From an uncultured Methylophaga sp. (GTDB lineage Bacteria > Pseudomonadota > Gammaproteobacteria > GCF-002020875): a DNA stretch of 64,000 bases. Below the pieces are notes generated by a model that had not been told where the DNA came from, did not search any database, and saw nothing but the letters and a program-made list of their open reading frames with translations. The translations under genes and the position numbers were made by a program. Below, piece after piece: positions 37,753 to 48,808 of this stretch (the first letter of the stretch is position 1; every line of letters begins with the position of its first letter). The stretch is from positions 1-64,000 of the forward strand of contig CALEHW010000042.1 in assembly GCA_937877715.1 (NCBI GenBank), written 5' to 3'.

Positions 37753-39741
37753 ATGTCATCAAGAAGAGAACTGGCCAATGCGATTCGTGCATTGAGCATG
37801 GACGCAGTACAGAAGGCCAATTCCGGACATCCAGGTGCCCCAATGGGCATGGCTGATATCGCCGAGGTTTTGTGGAATGGACACATGAAGTTCAACCCAA
37901 CCAATGCCAAGTGGGCAGATCGTGACCGTTTTGTTCTCTCCAACGGACATGGTTCCATGTTGATCTACTCCCTTTTGCACCTGTCTGGCTTTGATCTCAG
38001 TATGGATGACATCAAGAACTTTCGTCAGTTGCATGCCAAAACAGCGGGCCACCCAGAGTATGGTTATGCAGACGGTATTGAGACTACAACTGGCCCATTG
38101 GGGCAAGGCATTACCAACGCAGTCGGTATGGCAATTGCTGAGCGCACATTGGCGGCAGAGTTCAATAAGCCTGACCGTAAGATTGTAGACCACAATACTT
38201 ACGTATTTATGGGTGATGGCTGTCTGATGGAGGGTCTCTCCCATGAGGCATGTGCAATGGCCGGAACCTTGGGTCTGGGCAAACTGATTGCTGTTTGGGA
38301 TGACAATGACATCTCTATTGATGGACATATTTCTGATTGGATGGAGAAGGATGTTGCTGGCCGTTTTGAATCATATGGCTGGCATGTAATTCGCGATATT
38401 GATGGCCACGATGCAGACGCAATCAGTGCTGCGATTGAGGCAGCGAAGAGTGAAACATCCAAGCCTTCACTGATTTGTGCGCGTACAACGATTGGTTTTG
38501 GTTCACCAAACCTCTGTGGTACCCATGATTGCCATGGCGCACCTCTGGGTGCTGATGAGATTGCGGCAACTCGTAAAGAGTTGGGCTGGGAGCATGGTCC
38601 ATTTGAGATTCCAGAAGATATTTATGCTGGCTGGGATCATAAGGAACAGGGTAAGGCTGATGAAGCGGCCTGGCAGGTTCGTTTTGATGCCTATAAGGCG
38701 GAGTATCCAACAGAGGCGGCAGAGTTTAAGCGCCGTATGGCGGGTGATCTGCCGGCAAACTTTGAAGCGGAGATGGACAAGTTCATTGCACAGACTCAAA
38801 CAGACATGCCAAATATTGCCTCTCGCAAGGCATCCCAGAATGCGATTGAGGCGATGGGCCCAATCGTTCCCGAGTTGTTTGGTGGTTCTGCCGACCTGAC
38901 AGGATCCAACCTGACAAACTGGTCTCGTACAGTGAAAGTCACTCCCGATAATGCAAGAGGCAATTATATCTCTTGGGGTGTGCGTGAGTTCGGTATGGCA
39001 CATATGATGAACGGTATGGTTTTGCATGGTGGCTTCAAGGTGTATGGTGCAACATTCTTCATGTTTATGGAGTTCATGCGTAACGCACTGCGTATGTCTG
39101 CATTGATGAAGATTGGTACGATCTATGTGTATACCCATGACTCGATTGGTCTGGGTGAGGATGGACCTACGCACCAACCTGTTGAGCAGTTGGCTACCAT
39201 GCGTGCAATTCCCAACTTCCAGACCTGGAGAGCGTGTGATGCAATCGAGTCAGCAGTCTCCTGGAAGATGGCAATGCTGCGTGGTAACGCACCAACTGCA
39301 CTGGTCTTCTCGCGCCAGAATCTGACTCCAATGGAGCGCAGTGATGAGCAGCTCAAGAATATTGAGAAGGGTGGATATGTAATCAAGGACTGTGATGGTG
39401 ATGCAGATCTGATCATGATTGCAACCGGTTCTGAGGTTGGTCTGGCAGTAGATTCTGCTGCCGCAATGAATGGCGTCAATGTACGTGTTGTCTCCATGCC
39501 ATCTACCGATGCGTTTGATGCGCAGGATCAGGCATATAAGGATTCTGTTCTGACCCCAGGTGTGAAGCGTGTGGCAATCGAGGCTGGTGTTGATAATGGC
39601 TGGCACAAGTATGTTGGTCTTGAAGGTGCAGTTGTCTGCATGGATTCATTCGGTGAATCTGCACCAGCAGGTCAGCTGTTCGAACAGTTTGGATTTACGG
39701 TAGATAATGTAGTTTCTACCGCAAAGAAAGTTTTAGGTTAA
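37753..39741 (+). CDS. tkt: Transketolase
   Basis: This 662-residue thiamine-diphosphate enzyme moves two-carbon units between sugar phosphates in the pentose phosphate and Calvin cycles. It has [30 protein letters not shown], the TPP motif GDGCLMEG and [15 protein letters not shown] near 459. The start has GAGAAGGGAGAAG upstream. It leads a cluster with gap, pgk, pyk and fba, 19 nt before gap. Confidence 0.97.
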   Translation: MSSRRELANAIRALSMDAVQKANSGHPGAPMGMADIAEVLWNGHMKFNPTNAKWADRDRFVLSNGHGSMLIYSLLHLSGFDLSMDDIKNFRQLHAKTAGHPEYGYADGIETTTGPLGQGITNAVGMAIAERTLAAEFNKPDRKIVDHNTYVFMGDGCLMEGLSHEACAMAGTLGLGKLIAVWDDNDISIDGHISDWMEKDVAGRFESYGWHVIRDIDGHDADAISAAIEAAKSETSKPSLICARTTIGFGSPNLCGTHDCHGAPLGADEIAATRKELGWEHGPFEIPEDIYAGWDHKEQGKADEAAWQVRFDAYKAEYPTEAAEFKRRMAGDLPANFEAEMDKFIAQTQTDMPNIASRKASQNAIEAMGPIVPELFGGSADLTGSNLTNWSRTVKVTPDNARGNYISWGVREFGMAHMMNGMVLHGGFKVYGATFFMFMEFMRNALRMSALMKIGTIYVYTHDSIGLGEDGPTHQPVEQLATMRAIPNFQTWRACDAIESAVSWKMAMLRGNAPTALVFSRQNLTPMERSDEQLKNIEKGGYVIKDCDGDADLIMIATGSEVGLAVDSAAAMNGVNVRVVSMPSTDAFDAQDQAYKDSVLTPGVKRVAIEAGVDNGWHKYVGLEGAVVCMDSFGESAPAGQLFEQFGFTVDNVVSTAKKVLG

Positions 39742-39757
39742 TTTTAAGGAGCAATAG

Positions 39758-40768
<1,011 letters not shown>

Positions 40769-40782
40769 GTTGAATGTGTGAT

Positions 40783-40817
40783 AAATCAGCCCCCAACTTT
40801 GGGGGCTGATTTGTTTT
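40783..40817 (+). terminator. Rho-independent terminator after gap
   Basis: AATCAGCCCCC pairs with GGGGGCTGATT around a short AACTTT loop, followed by TTGTTTT. The flanking A-rich arm could let it act in both directions. Confidence 0.88.
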
Positions 40818-40892
40818 GGGCTACCTAAACCAATAGAGTTTTTCGCAAATATGAATTTTGCAAAAAACTTTTAAATATTCAGGAGTAATACA

Positions 40893-42074
40893 ATGTCTGT
40901 AATCAAGATGACCGATCTGGGGCTTGAGGGTAAACGTGTACTGATTCGCCAGGATCTCAATGTGCCGATCAAGGATGGTAAGGTAAGCAGTGATAAGCGA
41001 ATTCGTGCATCGATGCCAACTATTGAGCACTGCATAAAGGCGGGTGCGCAGGTTATGTTGATGTCTCATTTGGGACGTCCGACAGAGGGCGAGCCTGCTG
41101 ATGAGTTTTCTCTAAAGCCGGTTGCAGATTATCTGACGGATGCTCTGGGCAGAGAGGTCGCATTGATTGCTGACTATCTGGATAGCGCCCCCTCCATGAA
41201 CGATGGTGATGTGGTTCTACTGGAGAATGTTCGTTTCAATATTGGTGAGAAGAAGAATGATGAGGCACTCTCTGCAAAATATGCCGCACTATGTGATATC
41301 TACGTGATGGATGCATTTGGCACAGCTCATCGTGCACAGGCATCAACTCATGGTGTTGCAAGTGTGGCCCCAACTGCCTGTGCCGGCCCGCTACTTGCCG
41401 GGGAGCTGGATGCTCTGGGTAAGGCGCTGGATAATCCAAAACGCCCTATGGCAGCTATTGTTGGTGGCTCCAAGGTCTCTACCAAACTGACTGTGCTGGA
41501 GTCACTCTCTGGGGTGGTTGATCAGTTGATTCCTGGTGGCGGCATTGCCAATACCTTTATTGCTGCTGCTGGACACAATGTTGGCAAGTCACTGGTTGAA
41601 GAGGATCTTATCCCTGAGGCCCAGCGTCTGATGGAGGCTGCAAGGGTGAAAGGAAATGAGATTCCGGTCCCCACTGATGTGATAGTAGGCAAGGAGTTTT
41701 CGGAATCTGCCGAGGCAACTGCCAAGAAGGTTGAGGATGTGGAGGATGATGACATGATTTTTGATATCGGCCCTGAGACTTCCACCCGTTTTGCCGAGAT
41801 GATGCAGGCGGCAGGTACCGTTGTCTGGAACGGCCCAGTCGGAGTTTTTGAATTTGATCAGTTTGGTGAGGGCACCAAATCACTTGGAATAGCGATTGCC
41901 GAATCTGATGCATTCTCTATTGCCGGTGGTGGTGATACTTTGGCAGCTGTTGATAAATATGGCATCTCTGACAAGGTCTCCTACATCTCTACTGGTGGTG
42001 GCGCATTTCTTGAATTCCTAGAGGGTAAAAAGTTACCTGCAGTAGCGGTTCTCGAAGAGCGCGCAAAAGGATAG
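40893..42074 (+). CDS. pgk: Phosphoglycerate kinase
   Basis: This 393-residue kinase interconverts 1,3-bisphosphoglycerate and 3-phosphoglycerate. It has [11 protein letters not shown] near 18-28, [21 protein letters not shown] and the nucleotide-domain [10 protein letters not shown] with a C-terminal GGGDTLAAV. The ribosome site is CAGGAG 7 nt before ATG. It lies past the gap terminator, so it probably has its own promoter in 40818-40880. Confidence 0.97.
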   Translation: MSVIKMTDLGLEGKRVLIRQDLNVPIKDGKVSSDKRIRASMPTIEHCIKAGAQVMLMSHLGRPTEGEPADEFSLKPVADYLTDALGREVALIADYLDSAPSMNDGDVVLLENVRFNIGEKKNDEALSAKYAALCDIYVMDAFGTAHRAQASTHGVASVAPTACAGPLLAGELDALGKALDNPKRPMAAIVGGSKVSTKLTVLESLSGVVDQLIPGGGIANTFIAAAGHNVGKSLVEEDLIPEAQRLMEAARVKGNEIPVPTDVIVGKEFSESAEATAKKVEDVEDDDMIFDIGPETSTRFAEMMQAAGTVVWNGPVGVFEFDQFGEGTKSLGIAIAESDAFSIAGGGDTLAAVDKYGISDKVSYISTGGGAFLEFLEGKKLPAVAVLEERAKG

Positions 42075-42110
42075 AATGGGGGTTTCATCTATCCGAATAA
42101 TGGGAATGGT

Positions 42111-43553
42111 ATGTTAAGACGCACAAAAATCATTGCGACCCTCGGGCCAGCTACAGACTCGCCAGAGGCGCTGGACAAGCTTATCGAGGCTGGCATTGAT
42201 GTGATACGTCTTAACTTCTCACACGGTACAGAGGAGGAGCATCTGCAGCGTGCAGAGACAGTCCGAAATCGTGCTCGTGCCCACGGTCGTCAGGTTGGTG
42301 TAATCGCCGATCTACAGGGACCAAAAATTCGTATTGGTCGTTTTGAGGGTGGCAGAGTTGAACTGGCTGAGGGAGACTCCTTCCGCATTGATATGGATAT
42401 GGATATCAATGCAGGCAACAGGGAGGCAGTTGGATCCACCTACAAGAGCCTGCACCAGGATATTTCACGCGGGGACTCCCTGCTGCTGGATGATGGCAGA
42501 ATTGTTCTCTGGGTGTCAGATATTGAGGGTGCCAGGATACATTGCCGAGTGACAACAGGCGGAACTCTCTCCGACAACAAGGGGATCAATCTACAGGGTG
42601 GGGGGCTCTCCGCCTCTGCGTTGACTGAAAAGGACAAGAGTGATCTGAAGGTCGCTGCGAAAATGCAGGCGGACTATATTGCAGTTTCCTTTGTGCGTAG
42701 CGGAGATGATGTTCGTGAGGCAAGAACACTGCTGGAGGAGGCAGGTTGGGGGGAGTGCGGAATTATCTCCAAGATTGAGCGCGCAGAAGCCATCTCGGCA
42801 GCTGATGATATTATTGCAGAATCTGACGGCATTATGATTGCACGTGGTGATCTTGGCGTCGAGATTGGTGATGCATCCCTTCCTCCAGTTCAGAAACGAT
42901 TGATCAAGCTCGCTCGCTCGATGGATCGTGTGGCAATAACCGCGACCCAAATGATGGAGAGCATGATCGAAAATCCGATACCTACCCGCGCAGAGGTTTT
43001 TGATGTTGCCAATGCGGTACTGGATGGTACTGATGCAGTCATGTTGTCTGGTGAGACAGCGGTTGGCAAGTACCCAGAGAAGGTGGTCGAGGCGATGGCT
43101 GAGATCTGTCTTGAGGCTGAGCAACAGCGTGTAGCCAAAGTCTCCGGACACAGAATGAATGAACACTTCCGTCGCCGGGATGAGGCCATTGCAATGGCAA
43201 CCATGTATACAGCTAACCATCTTGGAGTCAAGGCAATTGCATCATTGACAGAGTCTGGTGCAACAGCCCTCTGGATGTCGAGAATCAGCTCTGGAATCCC
43301 CATCTTTGCAATGACCCGTGATTTGCAGACTCGCCGCAAGGTGACTCTCTATCGTGGCGTCTATCCGGTCAGCTTTGACCTGACAAACAAGAGCAAGGAT
43401 CAGGTAAATCAGGAGATGATCGATGAGCTGATGCGCCGGGGAGTGGTAAGAGCAGGTGATACTGTTATCCTGACCAAGGGGGATCTGGTAGGTGAGGGCG
43501 GAGGAACCAATACGATGAAGATCTGTCGTGTGGGAGATAATGCTATTTTGTAA
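42111..43553 (+). CDS. pyk: Pyruvate kinase
   Basis: This 480-residue enzyme forms pyruvate and ATP. It has RRTKIIATLGPATDS at the N-terminus, RLNFSHGTEEEH near 34, MIARGDLGVEIG near 243-254 and TATQMMESMIENPIPTRAE. It is 36 nt after pgk. Confidence 0.96.
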   Translation: MLRRTKIIATLGPATDSPEALDKLIEAGIDVIRLNFSHGTEEEHLQRAETVRNRARAHGRQVGVIADLQGPKIRIGRFEGGRVELAEGDSFRIDMDMDINAGNREAVGSTYKSLHQDISRGDSLLLDDGRIVLWVSDIEGARIHCRVTTGGTLSDNKGINLQGGGLSASALTEKDKSDLKVAAKMQADYIAVSFVRSGDDVREARTLLEEAGWGECGIISKIERAEAISAADDIIAESDGIMIARGDLGVEIGDASLPPVQKRLIKLARSMDRVAITATQMMESMIENPIPTRAEVFDVANAVLDGTDAVMLSGETAVGKYPEKVVEAMAEICLEAEQQRVAKVSGHRMNEHFRRRDEAIAMATMYTANHLGVKAIASLTESGATALWMSRISSGIPIFAMTRDLQTRRKVTLYRGVYPVSFDLTNKSKDQVNQEMIDELMRRGVVRAGDTVILTKGDLVGEGGGTNTMKICRVGDNAIL

Positions 43554-43619
43554 CCGTGTGGAATAGATCCTGACGGTTGTGGTTTTGTTTGTTTATAAGT
43601 TAATTTAAGGAGAAGATCA

Positions 43620-44681
43620 ATGCTGATTTCAATGCGTCAATTGCTGGATCATGCGGCTGAGAATGGCTACGGAATGCCTGCATTCAACGTTAATAACATG
43701 GAGCAGGTGCATGCCATTATGCAGGCTGCTGATGAGACCAACAGTCCTGTAATTATGCAGGGTTCAGCTGGTGCCCGTTCTTATGCTGGTGAGCCATTCC
43801 TGCGTCACCTGATCTCTGCTGCGGTTGAGATGTACCCACATATTCCTGTGGTCATGCACCAGGATCATGGCTCCGAGCCAGCAATCTGCCTGCGCTCCAT
43901 TCAGTCCGGTTTTACCTCGGTAATGATGGATGGGTCACTGATGGCAGATTGCAAGACTCCATCAACCTTTGAGTACAACGTTGATGTTACAAAAACAGTT
44001 GTAGATATGGCCCATGCGGGCGGTGTATCTGTAGAAGGTGAGCTGGGTTGCCTCGGATCACTGGAGACTGGTGAGATGGGTGAGGAAGATGGCCACGGCG
44101 CAGAAGGCAAGCTTGATCTGGATATGTTGCTGACTGACCCTGAAGAGGCTGCAACTTTTGTGAAAGAGACTGGTGTTGATGCTCTGGCAATCGCAATTGG
44201 TACTTCTCATGGTGCCTACAAGTTCACCCAGGAGCCAACAGGAGAGGTTCTGCGAATTGATCGAATTAAGGAGATCAATGCACGAATTCCAGATACTCAT
44301 CTGGTTATGCACGGTTCTTCTTCAGTGCCCCAGGAGTGGTTGAAGATTATCAATGACTTTGGTGGGGACATGGGCCAGACTTACGGTGTGCCTGTTTCTG
44401 AGATTGTAGAGGGAATCAAGAATGGTGTACGCAAGGTCAATATTGATACCGATCTGCGTATGGCCTCTACAGGTTCTGTACGTCGCCATCTACAAGAGAA
44501 CCCATCCAACTTCGATCCACGCAAGTTCCTCAAGGAGGCAACCAATGGAATGAAGGAGATTTGCAAAAATCGCTACCAGGAATTTGGTTGCGAGGGAATG
44601 GCAGACAAGATCAAGCCAACCTCACTTGAGGTTATGTTTGGTCGTTATGGATCTGGAGAGCTTGATCCAAAGATCAACTGA
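43620..44681 (+). CDS. fba: Class II fructose-bisphosphate aldolase
   Basis: This 353-residue zinc aldolase has ligands in [11 protein letters not shown] (near 76-86), GHGAEGKLD with the loop before it, [11 protein letters not shown] and VMHGSSSVP. The C-terminal extension [22 protein letters not shown] (ends of the stretch shown by RYGSGELD) fits the CbbA-like group found in autotrophs. It works in glycolysis, gluconeogenesis and the Calvin cycle. It is followed by a strong terminator. Confidence 0.96.
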   Translation: MLISMRQLLDHAAENGYGMPAFNVNNMEQVHAIMQAADETNSPVIMQGSAGARSYAGEPFLRHLISAAVEMYPHIPVVMHQDHGSEPAICLRSIQSGFTSVMMDGSLMADCKTPSTFEYNVDVTKTVVDMAHAGGVSVEGELGCLGSLETGEMGEEDGHGAEGKLDLDMLLTDPEEAATFVKETGVDALAIAIGTSHGAYKFTQEPTGEVLRIDRIKEINARIPDTHLVMHGSSSVPQEWLKIINDFGGDMGQTYGVPVSEIVEGIKNGVRKVNIDTDLRMASTGSVRRHLQENPSNFDPRKFLKEATNGMKEICKNRYQEFGCEGMADKIKPTSLEVMFGRYGSGELDPKIN

Positions 44682-44701
44682 TCGATTTTTGTGTGTCACC
44701 G

Positions 44702-44727
44702 AAAAGGCCCGCAATTGCGGGCCTTTT
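44702..44727. terminator. Bidirectional terminator between fba and pilW
   Basis: GGCCCGCA and TGCGGGCC form a perfect GC-rich stem, flanked by AAAA on the left and TTTTT on the right. It can end both fba (plus) and pilVW (minus). Confidence 0.9.
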
Positions 44728-44733
44728 TGTGGA

Positions 44734-45417
44734 TCAGTGGTTTCTCAGGTGGGTGGTTGTGAGGTAGATTGTACGCAGGTAGCGGTCATTGAAGGGTCCA
44801 TGAGAGGATCCGAGAAGATTGTAGTTCTTCGAATCTATGCTCTCTCTGACTGGGAGCTGGCTGCGTAGCAGTAGTGCAGTTTGAATGGTGTGTACTCTAT
44901 CCCAATCAGGAACGGCATCGGCGGAGAGATAGCGATCAATGGAGCCATCTTGGTCGGTGTCTGCACCGAAACGGAACTGTAGACCATCAATATGGCTGGT
45001 TAGTGTCTGTGGTGTTGGTGATGATGGGCCATTTCCATCACATCTGAAATCACCATTTTCTATATAGTAGCGAATTGAGGTGGCAGAGGAGCCGGCACAA
45101 TCCTTGGCCCCATGGTAGCTGATGGTCAGAGCGTCACTGTTACCCTCCTCGCTGTTATCGGTTGCAGTGAGTGCTGTTCCAGAAAAGCTCTCTGCCGGAT
45201 ACCCGATCTTTTTGAACTCCATGGAGAGAAACTGAATCAGGTGACGCCCCCGTTCATGCAGATCGAGCCACTGTTGTTGATAGCGGAAACTCTCCCTGCT
45301 TTCGATAAACAGTTTGGTGGTGGCAAGCAGAATGGTAAGCCCCAGGGTAATGGATACCAGTAACTCAACCAGGGTGAAGCCACCCCTGCTGGTTCGGTTG
45401 AAGATATTCGCCATCAT
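44734..45417 (-). CDS. pilW: PilW-like minor pilin
   Basis: This 227-residue prepilin has the type IV signal GFTLVELLVSITLGLTILL with cleavage after Gly (about residue 13). The globular part has TSIRYYIENGDFRCDGNG and DGLQFRFGADTDQDGSIDRYL, typical of PilW. It helps prime type IV pilus assembly. The ATG overlaps the pilV stop (ATGA). Usual companions pilX, pilY1 and pilE are missing here. Confidence 0.85.
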   Translation of the reverse strand: MMANIFNRTSRGGFTLVELLVSITLGLTILLATTKLFIESRESFRYQQQWLDLHERGRHLIQFLSMEFKKIGYPAESFSGTALTATDNSEEGNSDALTISYHGAKDCAGSSATSIRYYIENGDFRCDGNGPSSPTPQTLTSHIDGLQFRFGADTDQDGSIDRYLSADAVPDWDRVHTIQTALLLRSQLPVRESIDSKNYNLLGSSHGPFNDRYLRTIYLTTTHLRNH

Positions 45418-45896
45418 CTGGGGTAAAAATGAGATGAGTATGACTGGGTGGCATTACCATCTATCCAGGTTATGGTGATTTTATACTCTGCTTCTGTCGG
45501 GTTGGTAACTGCCCCCTCTCCGGAGGGGAGCAGGATGGCATTTTGCCGATTCCACTCCCGAAAATCAAACCTGGCCATCTCCTCAGGGCTGCAGTGCGAT
45601 TGCTCGCAATCGGTTCCCGAGGGCTCTCCTGAGAGTGCAAGGTAGCTGCCGTCACCAACGGCAGAGGGGTTGGCACGAACTCTCTCCGCCATATCTACAC
45701 CCTGCATGGTGGCCAAGTCGTGGAGAATTGCCCCATGCGATGATTGTAGTGAGAGGGCATAGAGGGCGGCAAGCCCAAGCAGTGCTGTAGTAAGCAGGAA
45801 GAGCGAGATCATGGTTTCAATCAGGGTATACCCTCTCTCGATTCTGCTGGTAGTGGCGGCGCAACTCTCTTCTGTAGTGGTATAGTCTCTGTTCAT
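45414..45896 (-). CDS. pilV: PilV-like minor pilin
   Basis: This 160-residue prepilin starts at 45896. The processing site is [19 protein letters not shown] (cleavage after Gly near residue 23), followed by the hydrophobic helix and [21 protein letters not shown], the PilV-type region. Its start codon overlaps that of the divergent membrane gene at 45895 (CATG), leaving no room for separate leaders. Confidence 0.83.
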   Translation of the reverse strand: MNRDYTTTEESCAATTSRIERGYTLIETMISLFLLTTALLGLAALYALSLQSSHGAILHDLATMQGVDMAERVRANPSAVGDGSYLALSGEPSGTDCEQSHCSPEEMARFDFREWNRQNAILLPSGEGAVTNPTEAEYKITITWIDGNATQSYSSHFYPR

Positions 45897-46629
45897 GAAT
45901 GAATCATTTCGCGGTTTTCTCCATACTCTATCAGGAAGTTTGCGTGATCTTACGCCCATTATTATTGTTGTTGGTTTTTTTCAGACGATGATTCTGCAGC
46001 AACCTGTAGAAGATCTTTCAGAGATTGCAGTGGGCCTTTTTCTGGTGGTATTGGGGTTGACCTTCTTTATTTATGGTCTGGAGATGGGGCTTTTCCCCAT
46101 TGGAGAGGAGATGGCAGAAGCGTTGGCGAAGAAGGGGAGCCTTCCTTGGCTGATGGCTTTCTCTTTTCTGCTTGGTTTTGGAACCACTATTGCGGAGCCG
46201 GCGCTGATTTTGGTGGCTGGTGAGGCAGCTGAGGTGGCAGCGGCAGGGGGGATGATTGGAGATGGAGATGCAGAGAAGCAGGCTTATGCGGATGGATTGC
46301 GTTATACCATTGCCTTCTCGGTCGGTCTGGCTATTCTGGTTGGGGTGGTGCGCATCCTCAAGGGGTGGCCAATTCAATATCTGATCATCGCCGGGTATCT
46401 CGGGGTGGTGGTCATGACCCTGTTTGCGCCAGATGAGATTATAGGCTTGGCCTATGATACAGGGGGTGTGACAACGGGACCAGTTACGGTGCCGTTGGTT
46501 ACTGCATTGGGTGTAGGGTTAGCCAGCAGTATCAGGGGGAGAAATCCGATGACGGATGGATTTGGATTGATTGCATTTGCCTCACTGACACCCATGATCT
46601 TTGTCATGGGTTATGGAATGATAGTTTAG
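45895..46629 (+). CDS. DUF1538 membrane protein, first of a pair
   Basis: This 244-residue integral membrane protein has about six or seven hydrophobic segments. Signatures shared with the next gene are TTIAEPALI (near 96-104), [20 protein letters not shown] and [19 protein letters not shown]. The DUF1538 family is of unknown function; the Gly/Thr-rich loops inside the membrane suggest a transporter. There is no Shine-Dalgarno. A TATAGT -10-like box at 45881-45886 puts the likely transcript start at about the ATG, suggesting a leaderless mRNA. Confidence 0.85.
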   Translation: MNESFRGFLHTLSGSLRDLTPIIIVVGFFQTMILQQPVEDLSEIAVGLFLVVLGLTFFIYGLEMGLFPIGEEMAEALAKKGSLPWLMAFSFLLGFGTTIAEPALILVAGEAAEVAAAGGMIGDGDAEKQAYADGLRYTIAFSVGLAILVGVVRILKGWPIQYLIIAGYLGVVVMTLFAPDEIIGLAYDTGGVTTGPVTVPLVTALGVGLASSIRGRNPMTDGFGLIAFASLTPMIFVMGYGMIV

Positions 46630-46630
46630 G

Positions 46631-47413
46631 ATGGAATTACTGGCACTGTTTCAACAGTCACTGCTCTCTACCTTAGGGGATATGATCCCTATTGTTACCA
46701 TCATTTTCGGATTCCAGTTGTTGGCCATTCGCAGGCCTGTTCATAATCTAAAACAGGTGGTCATTGGGTTTTTTTATGCATTACTTGGGCTTTCACTATT
46801 TCTGATGGGGCTGGAGCAGGCGATTTTTCCTCTGGGAGAGCAGATGGCAAGGCAGCTGTCAGATCCCGACTTTATTTCTGGCGGCATAAGTGGGGTGGCT
46901 GAGCAGTTACAGTGGCAGGACTACAAGTGGGTCTATCTATTTGCAGCAGCTATCGGTTTTTCCACTACCATAGCAGAGCCTTCATTGCTGGCTGTTGCCA
47001 CAAAGGCAGAGGATGTATCGGGTGGAGTGGTCTCTGCTGGTGGGTTGCGTATTGCTGTTGCTATTGGAGTTTCCGTTGGAATTACACTAGGCGCCTGGAG
47101 GATTGTAGTAGGGATTCCGCTCTACTATTTCATTGTTTCAGGCTATATTGTGGTGATGGTACAGACCTATTTTGCCCCTAAATTTATTACTGCGCTGGCA
47201 TACGATTCGGGTGGAGTGACTACATCGATAGTGACAGTGCCACTGGTTGCGGCGTTGGGTCTTGGGCTTGCAAGTTCAGTGCCTGGGCGTAATCCACTGA
47301 TGGACGGGTTTGGGTTAATTGCGTTCGCCAGCCTGTTTCCGATTATTGCAGTTTTGGGCTATGTTCAGCTCTCTGGCTGGATGGCGCAGCGTGACGCGAA
47401 TAGGGATGGGTAA
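46631..47413 (+). CDS. DUF1538 membrane protein, second of a pair
   Basis: This 260-residue paralogue of the preceding gene lies 1 nt downstream. It repeats the signatures TTIAEPSLLAVATKAED, YDSGGVTTSIVTVPLVAALG and [19 protein letters not shown]. Adjacent pairs suggest that the two halves form one heteromeric carrier. A stem-loop follows at 47420-47440, before the P-II-like gene. Confidence 0.85.
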   Translation: MELLALFQQSLLSTLGDMIPIVTIIFGFQLLAIRRPVHNLKQVVIGFFYALLGLSLFLMGLEQAIFPLGEQMARQLSDPDFISGGISGVAEQLQWQDYKWVYLFAAAIGFSTTIAEPSLLAVATKAEDVSGGVVSAGGLRIAVAIGVSVGITLGAWRIVVGIPLYYFIVSGYIVVMVQTYFAPKFITALAYDSGGVTTSIVTVPLVAALGLGLASSVPGRNPLMDGFGLIAFASLFPIIAVLGYVQLSGWMAQRDANRDG

Positions 47414-47419
47414 CAGGCC

Positions 47420-47440
47420 TCTCTCCGCGAGGGGGAGAGA
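47420..47440 (+). terminator. Intra-module hairpin, possible leaky terminator
   Basis: TCTCTCC (47420-47426) pairs with GGAGAGA (47434-47440), followed by TTTTA. The short T-run suggests partial termination or mRNA protection between the transporter and regulator genes. Confidence 0.45.
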
Positions 47441-47473
47441 TTTTACAGCTTTGATGATGACAGGAGAAAGAGA

Positions 47474-47821
47474 ATGCATTTCAAATTATTGATCGCATTG
47501 GTCGAAGACGACAAGACGGAGAAGGTGCTACATGCTGCCAGGGAGGCTGGCGCAACTGGTGCCACAGTTATCAACCATGCTCGAGGAGAGGGGTTGAAGG
47601 TGGCCAAGACCTTTCTGGGACTCTCACTGGAGACCAATAGAGACATGTTGATGTTTCTTGTTGAGGAGCATATAAGCCGCCAGATTTTGGAGACCATTGG
47701 AGCGGCTGGTGAATTTGGCAGCCCTGGAACCGGGATGGTTTTTCAGCTTGATGTTGAGGATGTAGTTGGGATCTCGAAACAGATCGAGAGTTTGACAGAT
47801 GTTGTAGAGGAGCAGATATGA
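47474..47821 (+). CDS. P-II-like regulatory protein
   Basis: This 115-residue protein has a ferredoxin-like P-II fold: HFKLLIALVEDDKTEKVLHAAREAGATGATVI at the start (residues 2-33), a T-loop-like HARGEGLK segment and a C-terminal LDVEDVVGISKQ. The GlnB uridylylation Tyr and its context are absent, so it is not a standard nitrogen sensor. P-II-like proteins bind adenine nucleotides and control transporters. Ribosome site GGAG. Its stop overlaps the CBS gene start. Confidence 0.82.
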   Translation: MHFKLLIALVEDDKTEKVLHAAREAGATGATVINHARGEGLKVAKTFLGLSLETNRDMLMFLVEEHISRQILETIGAAGEFGSPGTGMVFQLDVEDVVGISKQIESLTDVVEEQI

Positions 47822-48243
47822 TGGAAAGGAAAAAAGTTGTGCGCGTAAATGAGGTAATGAAAAAGAGTTTCGACATGGTTGATGGTCTTGCCACAATCTC
47901 TGAAGCACTGGTGGAGATGAGTCACGTCGAGAACAAATCGCTGATTGTAGACAAGCGTCATAAGGATGATGAGTTTGGGATCTTGTTGATATCTGACATT
48001 GCTCGGCTAGTGCTAGCCAAGGGGCGTGCCCCGGAACGGGTCAATGTCTATGAGATCATGTCAAAGCCAATCATAACCGTGGATCCGGAGATGGATATTC
48101 GATACTGTGCGAGACTGTTTGAACGCTTCAACCTTTCTCGGGCACCGGTTGTGGATGGTAGAAAGGTGATCGGAATAGTCAGTTTTACCGATATGGTTCT
48201 GAAGGGGATGTGTAAGATTTCCGACTCCTGCAAGAGAGATTGA
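47818..48243 (+). CDS. CBS-domain protein
   Basis: This 141-residue protein consists of two CBS motifs: VNEVMKKSFDMVDGLATISEAL (given by its ends, residues 9-30) with GILLISDIARLVL, and YEIMSKPIITVDPEMDI with APVVDGRKVIGIVSFTDMVL. CBS pairs sense AMP, ATP or SAM in many channels and transporters. Overlap by 4 nt with the P-II-like gene and linkage to DUF1538 genes suggest it co-regulates that carrier. Confidence 0.87.
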   Translation: MMERKKVVRVNEVMKKSFDMVDGLATISEALVEMSHVENKSLIVDKRHKDDEFGILLISDIARLVLAKGRAPERVNVYEIMSKPIITVDPEMDIRYCARLFERFNLSRAPVVDGRKVIGIVSFTDMVLKGMCKISDSCKRD

Positions 48244-48244
48244 T

Positions 48245-48808
48245 TTGAGCCACCTCTCTGTTGATGATTCCGGGTGGATTGCAGGGGCTGAGAGGATTTC
48301 CTCCCCGAACTTTGATGAACGTCCTGCTGGTGAGGTGATCGATATGCTGATTATCCATGGCATCAGCTTGCCGGATGGTGAGTTTGGAACTCCGTACATT
48401 GATCAGCTGTTCACCAACCAGTTGGTGGGGACGGAAGAGAGAGGGTTTGAGATATTGCAGGATCTGCGAGTATCTTCCCATCTGCTTATTCGCAGAGACG
48501 GGCGGCTGGTACAATACGTCTCTCTGGATAGACGTGCCTGGCATGCCGGGGTCTCCTTCTTCCAGGGCAGGGAGCATTGTAATGATTTTTCAATCGGGGT
48601 TGAGCTGGAGGGGAGTGATGAGGTTCCGTATGCCGATGCACAATACGAGCAGCTGGCTGCTGTGATGCGCTGTCTGAGAGAGGCCTATCCCCTGATTACG
48701 AGTGACAGGGTTGTTGGCCATTCAGAGATTGCACCAGGCAGAAAAAGTGATCCGGGGGCAGCTTTTGAGTGGGAGAGAGTGTTCAGAGATATGGAGAGTG
48801 AATCGTGA
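48245..48808 (+). CDS. ampD: 1,6-anhydro-N-acetylmuramyl-L-alanine amidase
   Basis: This 187-residue zinc amidase of peptidoglycan recycling probably starts at TTG (48245), because DSGWIAGAERISSPNFDERP is the normal family N-terminus. It has LIIHGISLP, SSHLLIRRDG, AWHAGVSFFQGREHCNDFSIGVELEG (ends shown; residues 98-123) and VGHSEIAPGRKSDPG, giving three His/Asp zinc ligands. It overlaps ampE by 4 nt. Confidence 0.92.
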   Translation: MSHLSVDDSGWIAGAERISSPNFDERPAGEVIDMLIIHGISLPDGEFGTPYIDQLFTNQLVGTEERGFEILQDLRVSSHLLIRRDGRLVQYVSLDRRAWHAGVSFFQGREHCNDFSIGVELEGSDEVPYADAQYEQLAAVMRCLREAYPLITSDRVVGHSEIAPGRKSDPGAAFEWERVFRDMESES

